Of a stretch of 64,000 bases of DNA, positions 1-15,718 are shown one piece after another. The stretch spans positions 1-64,000 of the forward strand of contig JAULBX010025165.1 of assembly GCA_032358255.1 (NCBI GenBank). The letters run 5' to 3'. Below the pieces are notes generated by a model. It was not told the DNA's origin. It saw nothing but the letters and a program-made list of their open reading frames with translations, and ran no database searches. Position 1 is the stretch's first letter; every line of letters begins with the position of its first letter. This DNA is from Heterotrichella gracilis (taxonomy: Eukaryota > Sar > Xanthophyceae > Tribonematales > Xanthonemataceae). The translations under genes and the position numbers were made by a program.

Positions 1-77
1 CCCACACCCACACCCACACCCACACCCACACCCACACCCACACCCACACCCACACCCACACCCACACCCACACCCAT
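1..77. repeat. (CCCACA)n microsatellite
   Basis: About 13 copies of the hexamer CCCACA run up to the acceptor at 80-81 and form an unusually long pyrimidine/adenine tract in the last visible part of a COG7 intron. The motif is not the telomere unit of this genome. Confidence 0.95.
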
Positions 78-81
78 GCAG

Positions 82-3000
82 GTATCTGTCTGAGCTTGAG
101 ATGCGGCTGCAGCTGGGTGGCGAGGATGTGGAGGCTGCGCTTGCTGACCAGGGGGGGCAGGCGCTGAGGGGGGTACCGGGGGCAAGGCAGGAGGTCACGC
201 GGCTGCAGGTGGGGGGTGGGGGGTGTATGCTTGTGGGTGGTGGTGGGGGCGGATGGGTGTGAAGGATTGGGACCAGTGGTGCATGAACAGCTACCACGTA
301 TCCTCTTCCCATCCCACAACTTGCATACTGTACGTGGGCATCGCACTTGTCCAGTCTGCACCCCACCACCCCCATCCTAAGCCCACCATGCACCTCCGCC
401 ACCCTCCCCCCTGGGTGTACATACGCACCCCAGGCCCTCCCACCACCACACCCACATAACCCCCCCCACCCCCCCCACCCCTTGCAGTCCGACCTTGCCT
501 CCCTGCAGTCGGAGGTGCGTGCGGTGGTGGCCGCCCTCACAGCCGCAGCCCCCCGCCAGGGCCCTGTGGCTCAGCTGCGCCAGGTTGACCGCATCAAGAG
601 GAACATGCAGCAGGCATGCGACACGCTGCAGGTGGGTATGGGAAGGTCTGCCTTCACCTTTCTTCAACTGTCCAATCTTCAACTATTCAAAGGTTAGTGT
701 TTGTATAGTTGACAGGGATCGGAAGGAAATGGCCATGTGCATGGACCTGCCGACAGCCCGGTAACTGCTGGTGGTAGTGGTGTTGGTGGGCCGTGAGGTG
801 CGTGGGGTCGGCAGCACCAATTGGTGGTGCAGTGAGCGGTGGTGTGCATGTGCCACTCCTGGCGTGTGCCCACTAGTGCAGCTCAGCATGCATGGGTGGT
901 TGCATATTTCTCTGGTACGGTAGTCGCATTCTCACTTGTCAACTTCTCACGGGTCAGCAGCATAGGGTATGCCTGCACAGTCAGCTGGCGCATGGTATGT
1001 GTACACTGGTAGTGATCGGCAGCACGATCACACACCAAACCATTGCGCCCCTCGAACCATGCACAGTAGCTCCACAACACCACAGCACCCCCACCCCCTC
1101 CCCCGCTCCCAGGAAGCCACCGCGCTGTCCGCCCTGTACCGGCGGCTGGATGACATCATGGCGGGTGGGGACCTGCAGGCGCAGGCGGATGCGCTGGCGG
1201 TGCTGCGGCGGTCCCAGGGATTGGTGGAGGGGCTGCCTGAGTTCAGGGGGGGCACGGAGAGGATACAGGTGTGGGGGGGGTGGGGGGGTGGGGGGGTGGG
1301 GGCGGGTGCAAGGGTCGGTGGTTTTATTATAGACCCCACTGCTCATGGTTTTCGTCCTTGCTGTTGCTGTTATGTAATTCAATTTCAACCAAATGAAGCT
1401 AAGTATTTTGAACTTGCGCTTCAGGAGTACAGCCAGAGTAGCATTGGTATGTAAATGAAACGTTATTACAGTAACTTGGTGGTAACATGGTAATTAATTC
1501 CGTATTCCCCCACCCCGTATTCCCCCACCCAACTTGCACCCCACACCCCACCACCCGCAGGAGCTAGAGGAGCGCTTCTTCTCCCTTGTTGAGCCCCCCC
1601 TGCGCTCCGCCCTCTCCTCGCGCCGTGGCGAGCGCGTGCAGTCGCTTGGCGCCATGGTTATGGGTGTTGGCGCATACCCTCGCCTGGCGCAGCTGTACCT
1701 GGAGACAGCCACGCAGCCGCTGCTGGAGGCATGGGGGGCGTTCAAGGTGGGTGGAAGGGCGTGTGGGGTGGGGGAGGCGGTGACCTGCACCAGGCACATC
1801 CCACCCCACGTCACATCAAATTCTTTGATTTGTTTTAAATCAAATTTGTATAAAACTGTTCTTTATGAAATACATTTTTTTTTGGTTTCATATTCTTTTT
1901 GTTCAAGTCTTATACTCTTGGAAGAGCAAGAATTAGATTGGCATGCATGTTGTCTGAAGACTTGTTTTCCTCAAGCACAGATCATCTTTGCACATCCCAC
2001 CCCACCTGACCCCACCCCCGCCACTTCCATTCTCCCCCAGGAGGCCAGCGTCAGCTTCCCCTCCTGGCTACCCGGCTGGTGCGACTCGCTACTCAGCGCC
2101 ACTGAGTCCGAGCTGCGCTGGTGCTCCACCATACTGCCAGAGTCCTACATGCAGCTGGTGCCGGAGCTGGTGGGGGGGGTGCTGGGGGAGGTGGCGGCGC
2201 CATTCGCGTCACGGCTGGGGGCGGCGCTGGCAAAGACAGGTGCGGGGGGTGGGGATTATAGCTGGTGACGGTGATTGGTGGTGCGAGATTGGTGTCATCT
2301 AAAGCTTGATGACGGGGGGATCAGGGCAAGGCTGGGCGCTGGCAAAGTCATGCTTGTGGTGGGTTGGTATCCGGTGTCCTTGTTCACAGCGTGAGGCTGC
2401 ACTGATAGTGTTTACGAGCTGGTGATGGGGGCGCTGGGTGAGGTGGCGGCGCCATTGCATCCAGGCTGGGGGCGGCGCTGGCAAAGACAGGTGCGGGGGG
2501 TGGGGGGGTAGAGCTTGCAATTTATACAATTTTGGTGAATGTTAAGCTTGGTGGAGATTGGGACAAGGCTGGGGGTGGCGCTGGCAAAGTCACCAGTGTC
2601 GTCGCGGGCGGATATCCCGTGTTCATGTTCACAGCGCAAGGGCGCAATGTTTAGGAGGGGCCAATTGTACGTTAGGAGGTACTATCTACTCGAAACAGAA
2701 ACCAACCACAGTCAGCTGAAGCCAGAAATCTTGGTTGAAAATGATTGTTTGCAAGCCATACACGTTCCAAGCCAGAAGTAATGTTTCAAGCCAGAATACA
2801 TGGTTAAAAATCCCTTGTCCTTGCAGGCCCCTCCTCCACCCCGCCCCTTCCCCTGCTGCTGTCTGTGCACGCCTCCCTCATGCGCCTATCCCAGGGCCTG
2901 CGCAAGTCCCTGGCATTCATGGAGCGGGCAGAGCTGCAGGGCCTGGTGCACCAGCTGCATGCGCCAATGGAGGGACAGCTGGAAAGGTGGGGAGAGGGGT

Positions 3001-6000
3001 TGGGGGGTGGAGCAGTTGGCAGGGAAGGGTTGTGAGCATTGGACAGAGGGAGGTGCTCCAGTGGGGGTGACGACTGGACGAGGTTGGGTCGCGGACGTGG
3101 ATGGTGCATGGGTTGGTGATGGAGACGGGATGGGTGGCGGGCATGATGTGCTATGTGGGGTGTTTGCATGTGGTACGTGTGTGAAAGTGAAGTGCTTGGC
3201 AGAATGGCGGCGCAGGTGTGGCACGGCAGCGCCGGTGTGGCATGGCAGCGCCTACACTCGGCATGTGCCTTCTCTGAACAAGCTGGCATGAGGGTCATGC
3301 TTGCATTTGGACGCATGCGGCATAGGCGGTCTCCCATACCCATTGTTACCACCGCTACCCACCATCAACCCCTCTCACTCCGTGCACATTCAATGGCAGG
3401 ACCCATTCATCCTCCCCAGCCAGGGGGACTATAATGCAACTTTCCCCCTGCCCCAACCCTCGTCCCCTACCGGTGAAAATGCATTATCCTGTCCACTATC
3501 CACATTCTGCAGGTATCCTGTCCACTTCATTCTATCCACGTTCTGTCTTATTTTATTTCTATCCAAATCCTGCAGGTACCCCGACTACGAGTCTTCCCAG
3601 CTTGAGTCTGACCTGGCTGCTCTGGGCCTGGAGGGGGGTGGCGGTGAGGTGGAGGGTGTGGTGGGTGCGGTGGCGGACAGCATACCCAGCGCACTGGCCC
3701 ACCTGCAGTCGGCGGTGGAGAGGTGCATGGAGCTAACAGGTGAGGCGGCGGAGCGGGTGGGAGAGGGTGGGTATGTGCGTTCATTTGTAACCAATAATCC
3801 ATTATTTTTGTTTTCATGGCCTGGACAGGTCATTTTAAATCAAGAATAGTTTCAATCTGTTTCATTTAAATGCATTTACTTCTATACAAAAGCCATAAAC
3901 CCAATGAATGAAGTGTTTAAAAGCTGAGATCTGTGTGATTTTGCCCATTGTGCCGTTTGGGAGCATGACTTCACCATGGCCATGCATGCACGTTTTAGCT
4001 AAGCCCAACAGTGGAGCCGATTATGTTCCTCCTACCATCTCCCTCACACCCCTTGCCTGCATTCTGCCAGGTGGCACCTCCCTGCCGCGCCTGCTGCCCT
4101 GCCTGGACTCAGCTGCCTGCCGGTACGTGGGGGCGGTGGAGGGGCAGCTTGGTGGTCTGAGGGGGCGGTGCGTGGCTGCTGCCGAGGGGGGTGATGATGG
4201 TGGTGAAGGGGAGGAGGACACGCAGGCGCTGCTGCCACTCATCAACGTGGCAGGTGGGGGGTGGGGGATGGGGAGTGCGGGGGCCGGTGCTGCAACTGCT
4301 TGACCAGGTCACGTTCAACATTAGTCACATAGCTTTTTTGTAGGGTTCCTGTTCCTTTCCTATAAGTGGATGAGCAAAGAAAATGTGACTATTTGTGGTT
4401 GAGAATGTACGCCTTTTCTGCCCTGTTGTTTGGAGGCTGCTGGCCAGGGCATTGGTTGATGCGACTTGCCCAGGCACCTGCCCTGCCAATTTTGAAGGAG
4501 ATGGGGCGGGCGCTGCCACTTCCAGGGTCTGGCCGCCTCAGGTTAGGCTAGCCACGCAATGCAGTCCACACCGCACCCAACCTACCAGGTGCATGCACGC
4601 CCCCTCCCAACCCCCCTGCGAACCCCCCACTTGCAGGCTCCCTGTGTATGCACCTGTCTGCCCTTGACGCCAGCCTCACTGGCCTCATGGGGGAGCTGGC
4701 GGGGCAGATGGAGCCACATGTGCTCAAGGTGGGTGGGCGGAAGGGTAGAGGGAGGCATGAGGCAGGGTCATCAAGTACCTGCTGGCGCATGGCAGCGGCA
4801 TGGTTTGCCTTGCATGGAATGCTCCTGGGCACTCCTGGAACTACTGGGCACATGTCACCTGACCATGATTATCCTCACGGCACTCACATGTGCATGAAAG
4901 GCTTCCTATCCAACGGCGTATGCCATCTCATGTGTGTCTACATTACGAGTACAGCAATTGGCAACAAATGGGTCTTACCTTGACTAGTGGCTCTCTTACT
5001 AGTCAAGGGGATGCTTACTATCCGGGTTCATGCATGTGGCTGCTTACCCCACCTCACCCCCCCACCCCCCAGGCCTCCACCCCCTCCACCCACCCGCACC
5101 TGCTGCGCCTGGCCATGGACCCAAGGGGTGCCGAGGGCCTGAGGGCGCAGCTGGCGGCTGTGGTGGGGGGGCGCGCGCTTGGGGGTGCGCTAGCTGCGGG
5201 TGAGCGGCTGCAGGTGGCTGTGGAGGGGCTGGTGTATGACGTGCTCATGGTCAAGGTGGGTGTCATTAGGGTTTGGGTAGGGATGGGGTCCTAAACCCTA
5301 AAGCCATGTTTGGGATGAGATCTGGAACTTTTTTCTTGTAGTACCCTTGGTTACCCTTGGCTAGGGGCGTGGTTCCGACAAGCGCAAGCCAGATGCACTG
5401 CACCCAATTCCTAGCCAGGGGCTGTACAGATTGGATCCCCGCCCCTAGCCAAAGGCAACCAAGGCGTTTGTCAACCCTTTTCATGTGCACCTACAATGCC
5501 GCAAGCCATTGTGGATTGCTCCTGCTCGGTTACAGCAGCGCCCTTGTCATGGCAGTGCACAGCAATATTACCAAGCAAAATGCACAACAGCAGGCAACTA
5601 CCAAGTAGAAAGCACTCCACCCCCACCACATACTCCCCCTCCTTTCTCACTCTAACCAGCCTCGTCACCTCCTCCAGGTTCATGCGCACCTTTCCCCCCT
5701 GCCCACCCTGCCCGCCTGGTCCCAGCCCCCCAGTGACGACTCCCTCTCACTCCCCTCCTTCTCCGCATACCCCGCCCCCTGGGTGACGGGTGTGGGGGAG
5801 TACCTACTCATGCTGCCACAACAGCTGGAGGTTCTAGGGGGGGAAGAGGCGGAGGGGGGAGAAGGGGAGGAAGATGTGGAGAGCATGTGGCTGGACAAGG
5901 TGCGGCGGGGGGTCGGGAGAAGGATGTTTTGCAAAACCTGTACAGGGTGTTTGTCAAAGATACCTGTCAGGGTCTTGTCATCACTGTGCCGAGTGTGTGC

Positions 6001-6520
6001 ATAACCGGTATCCCATTTGTACACCAGTTGTTTGTGTATCTTGTCCGCACACTCGCGGCACAGCACCACCCTGCCACTGGCCAGGTGACAGGGCTGGAGC
6101 AGGACACATGGCACAGATCAGCCACAATTACTGCGCGACCCCCACCTAGGGTGGTCAAGCAACCTTACACTGCAAACTCCCCACACCCCTCCACCATCAC
6201 CACCAACATATCCCCCCACCACCCCACAGGTTGCCGTAGGCGCCGCCCACCTGCTGTTGGACCACCTGGCATCCATCCGCCACCTGTCACCCTCTGGTGC
6301 CGCCCAGCTGGCAGCTGACCTGGAGTACTTCTGCAACGTGCTGTCCACACTGGGTGTGGCGCTGCCCCTGCCGCTTGCCACCTGGCAAATGGCGGTGGGG
6401 TGGCCTGAGGAGGGATGGGGGCTGGCGCTGGAGCAGGGGGTGGCGGATGGGGTGGTGGATGCGGGGGCGGCGGCGGCGGTTGCGGCGGCCAGGGGGATTC
6501 AGGGGGTCGGTGGGGACTGA
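82..6520 (+). CDS. COG7: Conserved oligomeric Golgi complex subunit 7 (5' partial)
   Basis: COG7 is a subunit of lobe B of the COG tether, which captures retrograde vesicles at the Golgi and keeps glycosylation enzymes in place. Twelve exons join in frame: 82-208, 488-631, 1113-1268, 1561-1746, 2041-2239, 2827-2986, 3576-3739, 4071-4253, 4637-4728, 5073-5255, 5678-5899, 6230-6520. They give about 700 residues; the first exon starts in mid-codon, so the N-terminus lies left of the window. The C-terminal part is diagnostic of plant COG7: SFSAYPAPWVTGVGEYLL, then LPQQLEVL, then GAAQLAADLEYFCNVLS, which match the Arabidopsis protein closely as I remember it. Helical, Leu/Ala-rich sequence dominates, as expected for a tethering subunit. 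The tail after the last conserved block is Ala/Gly-rich. Introns are 290-590 bp. The one after exon 5 holds copies of that exon's end, and the one after exon 10 holds a fold-back repeat. The identity is firm; individual splice sites rest on phase and consensus only. Confidence 0.88.
2417..2510 (+). repeat. Echo of COG7 exon 5 end
   Basis: This is a decayed copy of the last ~65 bases of exon 5 plus its donor (about 2165-2255). It keeps the stretch GGCGCTGGCAAAGACAGGTG. Shorter fragments of the same segment lie at about 2318-2360 and 2561-2610. The copies sit inside the 2240-2826 intron and are not needed for the reading frame. Confidence 0.85.
5345..5464. repeat. Fold-back inverted repeat in COG7 intron
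   Basis: Arms 5345-5369 and 5440-5464 are inverted copies, 25 bp with about two mismatches, around a 70-base loop. It could be a small MITE-like element or a structured intron segment. No clear target duplication was seen. Confidence 0.75.
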
Positions 6521-6805
6521 AGCGGTGGTGTGGGGGCAGGGTTGGCGCGAAGTGGTGGCGGTGTGACCAGGTTGGGGCTGGGGTCACTGGTATGCTGGCA
6601 GCGAGCGGGGCGGAATCAGACAGATAGGCTGCAAAGTTTTAACCCAGGGAGCAGTTCTGTACCTGCTGTGACGGTTGTGATGGAGGTGGCACCTGCTGCC
6701 AAAGTGAGGGAAGCCACCGTCTACCCTTGCAAACTGCTGGCATTGATGCCAGATGGCAATTTGATATCACCTTCTGCATGCATGCATATGCCGATTCCTG
6801 CCAAC

Positions 6806-6810
6806 TGTAA
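6806..6810 (+). terminator. Possible polyadenylation signal TGTAA (COG7)
   Basis: TGTAA, the usual poly(A) signal of green algae, lies 286 bases after the COG7 stop and is the first one I found there. It is only a pentamer, so it is weak evidence. Confidence 0.3.
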
Positions 6811-7124
6811 CAGCTAACTTGGAGGACAACACAATGGCCATCCGGCTGCAAAAATCCGGATTAAATAAGACAAGTTGTGTTGCACCAGCACCATTATCAA
6901 GATACATGCCAAACCAGTCTGGTACTGCTGCGCCGTGTTTTACAGGTTAGTAAAGATTAAATCTTTACATTGAATTTTTTACAGGTCAGTACAAATTAAA
7001 TATTTACATTGTAGTCCTCAACGATTGCTCCATGCTGGCCAGCTGATGCCGTGACACGCACATGTGACATGTCCAGCTGGTTCGAAGCTACTGTACTACT
7101 ATCTACTAGGCACACTGTCAGTGA

Positions 7125-7317
7125 CTGATGATCATGATCATTGAAATGATTCTGAACCAGTCATGAGATGCACATGCCACCAGACTGAGTCTGGCATCCA
7201 GGAATCATGTTCTGGTCGCACCGGTGGCCATGTCTGGCCGCCGCGGTGCGCATTATTGCGCAATCATGGCAATTGCAAGCCGCATGTCAAGATCATTCCA
7301 ATGATCGTGATCATCAG
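7125..7317. repeat. Inverted repeat, MITE-like
   Basis: Arms 7125-7150 and 7292-7317 are inverted copies, 26 bp with about two mismatches, around a core of about 140 bp. Each arm is itself made of near-palindromic TGATCATGATCA. The size fits a MITE or other fold-back element. No coding sequence lies inside, and a target duplication was not clear. Confidence 0.6.
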
Positions 7318-8280
7318 CCATTGTGCTGCTTTCAAAGTCTTGAAAGTCAAATTGATGGCACGTGCTATATTGCTGCTCGCATGGCATGGCATGATCATCA
7401 TGGTGGCTGCCATGGGTAAATCACATTGCATATGCTTTGGTGCGATAATCTGGGTGCTCTGGTGCAAATATTGCTGGAGCCAATGGCTCCCATTTTCTAG
7501 AACAGCTGCCAAGGCTCAAAATTTGTGTTTTTCCTTCTCGAGATCTAGCTTTTTCTTTATTTCTAGCCTAGGTAGATAGTACAGACTTTGTCCAATAATC
7601 GTAACTGTCAGTCATTGGAAAAGAATGGTACCAGCATCCAGCCGCCTATATTTGTACCATATAAACACAGTCTGTGTCAGGACCCTATGCCAGTGGGCTG
7701 GTAAATGACGCTATGGATCCATGGAATTGCAATCAGGACCCACAAACTTAATCTGCGCTGTACATACTAGAGTGGGATGCGGCAGACATACACGCGGTGC
7801 CACCATGGTCTCCCAATGCCACCATATGACATTTGTTTGGATCCGTCAATGCTGTAAGGTCCAACACTCCCCCTGCAACATGGCAGATCAGATGGCCCTA
7901 GAGCTCTGCCCCTACCCTCATGCATGCACCCTCAGATGCGGCAGGCCCTGCACCGGTCCAGCTGGCTTGAGCCTTGGTGCATTGCCGCCCTCCCGTAAAC
8001 CGTATAGCCTGGCAGCGCGGCCAACAGCATCTGGGCATTGGGCCCTGGTGCCGGTGTCCACATAGTGTCGACCCTTCATGGCGCCTTCCTTCATGGTGTA
8101 ATATACTGAAGCCCTCCACCTGCATGTGCAAGCCTGGGAGATCTCAAGGCCTAAAGATATACTATAGTAGGTAGTACCAATGCGGCTCAAGTTTGGGACT
8201 CATTACAGTGTGCTATGCGGATATTGTATATATAGTATGGCGCCATAGTCAGCGCCTTCTACCAACCGACAGCTGTGGTA

Positions 8281-8285
8281 TTACA
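8281..8285 (-). terminator. Possible polyadenylation signal TGTAA (SANT-like gene)
   Basis: On the minus strand TGTAA lies about 100 bases after the stop of the SANT-like gene, a usual distance in green algae. It is a pentamer only. Confidence 0.35.
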
Positions 8286-8385
8286 AGTAATGAGATGTTT
8301 TGGTAAGTACAGGGCAGTACTGCGTAGCAAAGATAACGCATCATCAGTCTGATAACACAGCTATTCATAGAAAAAAAAATCAGCA

Positions 8386-9514
8386 TTAGCATTCAATGTT
8401 TGTAAAGGCCAGTTGAACGTGCCTGAGCATGTGAGGCATAGATGGATCAACCCTCCGGTCAAAGTACATTCTGTACCCAGCAAACTCCTTGTGTTCCTCA
8501 ATGACCCGGCACACCTGGTGCGCTGTGCCCCGCTGGTTTGGCAGTAGGCTAAGTGCTTGGGCCGCCAGCATAGGCCAAGTGAAGGGGCGTTTGGGAGCGG
8601 GGTCTGTTAGTAGGCGGAACAAATACATCAATAAGGCACCCCACCGTGATTATGACAACATGGGTACCTTAATGCTTTGCACAAGATGAGAGGCTGGCGT
8701 GAGGCCCATCATGACCATGCATGGCATAAAAACCAGTGCCCAAGTTTTGTAGACCAATGTTATGTACCCACCTGTGGCATGTGCTTACCTGTGGCATCAA
8801 TGTGTGCTCCATCCAAGCCAACCTTCAATGCAAATTTTCTTTTGTAGTATTGTACGCGCAGAGACCCTGGAGACCGCCCAATGTATGCTCCAATTCTTGC
8901 AAGTGATGGGTTTGCCACCCCCATCTTCTCCATTGCATAGCCCTCATCCTCCCGCAGCCGCACCACCTCGTCCACTTCCTCACGGGTCCAGAGCGTGCCA
9001 CTTTCCTTGACAGGCATGGTGGGCAAGGAAGCAGGTGCTGGTGCCGGTGCCGGTGCTGGTGCTGGTGGTGGTGGTGGTGGTGGTGCTGGTGCCCCACTTT
9101 CCACCGCTTCGTGCCTCCTCCCCTTGCCATGCTTCCCTTTGCGTTTCTTTTTCTTGTGCTTCTTCTTCTTGGGTTTCTGTCCCTTGTCCCTCTTCCTCCC
9201 TTCCCCACCTGCAGAACCCCCACTGGCCCGCTCACACATACCCATCCACGGATCTTACCACCACATATGCACATTGGCAGGCAATAGCAGCATGGAGTGG
9301 TTACCAGCAGCAGGCAGCAAAACCACCCGATCCTCACCTGCATCCAGCTGCCCATTGACTTACCCTTCTTCCTTCGCTTGCTGCTATCCCTCGCACTGCG
9401 CCCCTGCTCACCCGGCACACTCTGCTCCCGCTTCCTCTTCTCCCTCCTGGTTGTGCTGCCTGTGCAATGGCCTGGGTCGCCACCACCTGTGCCACCATAT
9501 ACGGCTGGAGTGTC
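8386..9514 (-). CDS. SANT/Myb-like, lysine-rich putative nuclear protein (5' end unresolved)
   Basis: Three minus-strand exons join in phase: 9364-9514, 8789-9208 and 8386-8603 (stop). The joined ~260 residues begin Gly/Arg/Lys-rich, with a strongly basic run (KKKKHKKKKRKGK) that would serve as a nuclear signal. A Pro-Ala low-complexity linker follows, then a helical segment starting LWTREEVDEVVRLREDEGY and continuing to GAYIGRSPGSLRVQYYKRKF, spaced like a SANT/Myb DNA-binding unit. The last exon holds a second compact segment (FTWPMLAAQALSLL, then QVCRVIEEHKEFAGYR) that recalls a winged-helix or H15-like fold, but I could not place it in a family. A role in chromatin or transcription is inference. 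The first exon starts at a good acceptor with a stop just upstream, so at least one 5' exon is missing; a Met-containing frame near 9850-9930 is a candidate but could not be joined. Confidence 0.6.
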
Positions 9515-11530
9515 CTGCTAATGACTGTCAGACACTGCCACTGGCACGGCGCAATGAAGTATCAACCATTGGCAGTCCACTGTCATCACTGTGGCATACT
9601 TTGACTGTCTAAGCACATGTGCCACCATTATTGCCAATGCGATGCGCAATCAATACCTGTCAACGACCTAAATATATGGTACACAACCCCAGCTGCCCAC
9701 CGTACCAGCTGGAGCTACCAGTGGTGGCAACAGGGCAGAGGACACACACCGACCCACTCACCTTGTGCACCTGCCTCGGCTGCCTGCTCGTGCCCTGAGC
9801 GGCTCAGGGCACGAGCCGCTCAGGGCACGAGGGGGGGAGGGGGGCTCAGGCTGAGCCCCCCTCCCCCTCCTGCCCTTCTCCCTCCTGCCCCTGCCGCCCT
9901 TCCAGTATCCTCTCCAGCAGCACCATGGGCCCGCCTAATGCACTGGCCAGGCAGCACAGGGCAGCAGGGGACAGGGAGGGACCCGACATGGTGCGCGATG
10001 GGGTTGGTCAACATCAGTGGGGCGATTGGCTGTGGGTGACACTCTGGAATTTGGATGCAGCCTGCTTGGATGACTTCGAGAGAATAACTGGTGAACCAAA
10101 CGCAGTAAAATCAGGATGATAGCCACGGTGGACACTGCTAGATTGAGAGCAAGACAAACAAGTGTGCATGCAGTTTTGATGGTTAAGTGCCAGACAGGTT
10201 CCTGGGCCTGGCGGCTCTTAGCTACCAAACTGGTTACCCAAAGCCACGAAATAATCAGCACAGGTCCCAGCAACAGGTTTCGACCCCACCAACGAAAAGG
10301 GTCCCCCCAAGGTTCCAACTAGCAAACTGCTTGCCTAATGGGATCCCTCGGATACGCCGACAACGAGTACTTGGTAGACCGTAGAGGCAGTCGCTTCCAA
10401 GGAGGTCAATAAGGTTACAGAAATGAACTTAAAGGCCCGCACGTCTGCCTCTCGCCGCAAGCCGAAAACAGTGGCATGCAGTTATGCATGCATGCACGTT
10501 CGTTGTATTGCGCACTCCTCAGGAAGTTGCTGACGGAGGAATTGAAATGTCGGTAGTGACTATCTAACAGCTCTGCACAAGGATTACCAAGGTGCAGTGC
10601 AGGTTATTTTCGTGCACGCTCGAAACGAACGCATCTTGAAGTATGGCGCCAGGAATAATAAACATAAATATTAATGTTTGATATTATCTAATAACAATTG
10701 CGGTAGGATGTATTTACAGAGACCCCACCTGACCCTGGTATGCACCTGCAAGATGGATGTGGCAGGCCAAGCACGTGACAAGTTGAGCAATCGCAGTTTT
10801 CAACAGGTGAGGGACGTCCATCATGAGTCAGCTACCGCAATTCTGGCAGCCCTGGCAGCCTTAGGCTCCAAGGTTGATATGTTTCAAAGCGCAATCATTC
10901 CTAGCATGTGCCAACAGTGTGCTCGAAAGCGCCACCATACCTCGACCCCCAGCAGCACGTCGTTGCTAGTTTGGGGAACCTCGCGCTTCACCAGCAGGGT
11001 CCAAACACACTACCTGTGTGTTTCAGCCGCAAGGTGACAGCAAAAATAAGAAGCCACCCTCAGCTCAAGAGACGGTCCTCGTACTAACTGCGGCCAGATA
11101 GATAAAGCTGCATGACCCCCATTCAAGCTGCAGCCCTGCCGCAGATTGCACCTGGATTCCTGGTAGAACGAGGACGGCCATGCACCCCCTAGTGTCAACC
11201 CTTTGAGACCGAGGGATTTACCCTAACCGCCAACTCGTGATAGCAAACACCAGCGAAACCCTTGTCCACTGACCACCGATAAAGACCGCACTGAAAAGGT
11301 GGCCGCTAGACGTAAAAGTAGAAAGACCCCCCCACACCCTGCCTTTTCCCCACTTATTCCCCGACTCTGTAACAATGCACGCTGCCCCACCCCAACCTAC
11401 TGATAGCCCACGGGACAGTGCCCCCCTCTTGCCCCCCCCAACCATTCTCACTCCATCACCCTACCCCCCATTCACTGGACCGCGCATCGGCCCCTCTCTC
11501 TCCCCCCCACTGGTCCCCTTCCCCGTCCCC
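9515..11530. other. Intergenic region, divergent/3' flank
   Basis: It holds the unresolved 5' part of the SANT-like gene (to about 10000), a strong hairpin cluster at 9787-9859, and then about 1.4 kb with no supported feature before the SRP54 stop. Stretches around 10440-10700 and 11200-11500 contain only short frames without coding character. Confidence 0.55.
9787..9831. repeat. Perfect hairpin with a third arm
   Basis: CTCGTGCCCTGAG at 9787-9799 pairs with CTCAGGGCACGAG at 9803-9815, and the same right arm recurs at 9819-9831. Two alternative 13-bp stems with 3-base and 19-base loops are therefore possible. A smaller palindrome (GGCTCAGGCTGAGCC) follows at 9842-9856. Confidence 0.9.

Positions 11531-15718
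<4,188 letters not shown>

Larger units (their letters stand above)
6521..8385. other. Intergenic region between convergent genes
   Basis: No coding exon could be supported. The left third is 3' flank of COG7. At 6937-7012 there is a tandem duplication of about 38 bp built on TTTTACAGGT and AT-rich sequence. From about 7100 to 7520 the DNA is rich in short palindromes made of TGATCA and CATG, including the inverted repeat annotated separately. The rest is mixed-composition sequence with short meaningless frames. Confidence 0.6.

Noticed and set aside
1-77. Chromosome end, because of the tandem C-rich hexamer at the window edge
   Set aside because: The unit is CCCACA, not the TTTAGGG type seen elsewhere, and it leads straight into a COG7 acceptor and exon.
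7163-7579. 138-codon plus-strand frame
   Set aside because: Lies in the palindrome-rich island, has no recognisable motif and no splice context.
10250-10320. tRNA-like T-arm (GGTTTCGACCCC)
   Set aside because: No matching acceptor stem, D-arm or anticodon arm could be folded around it.
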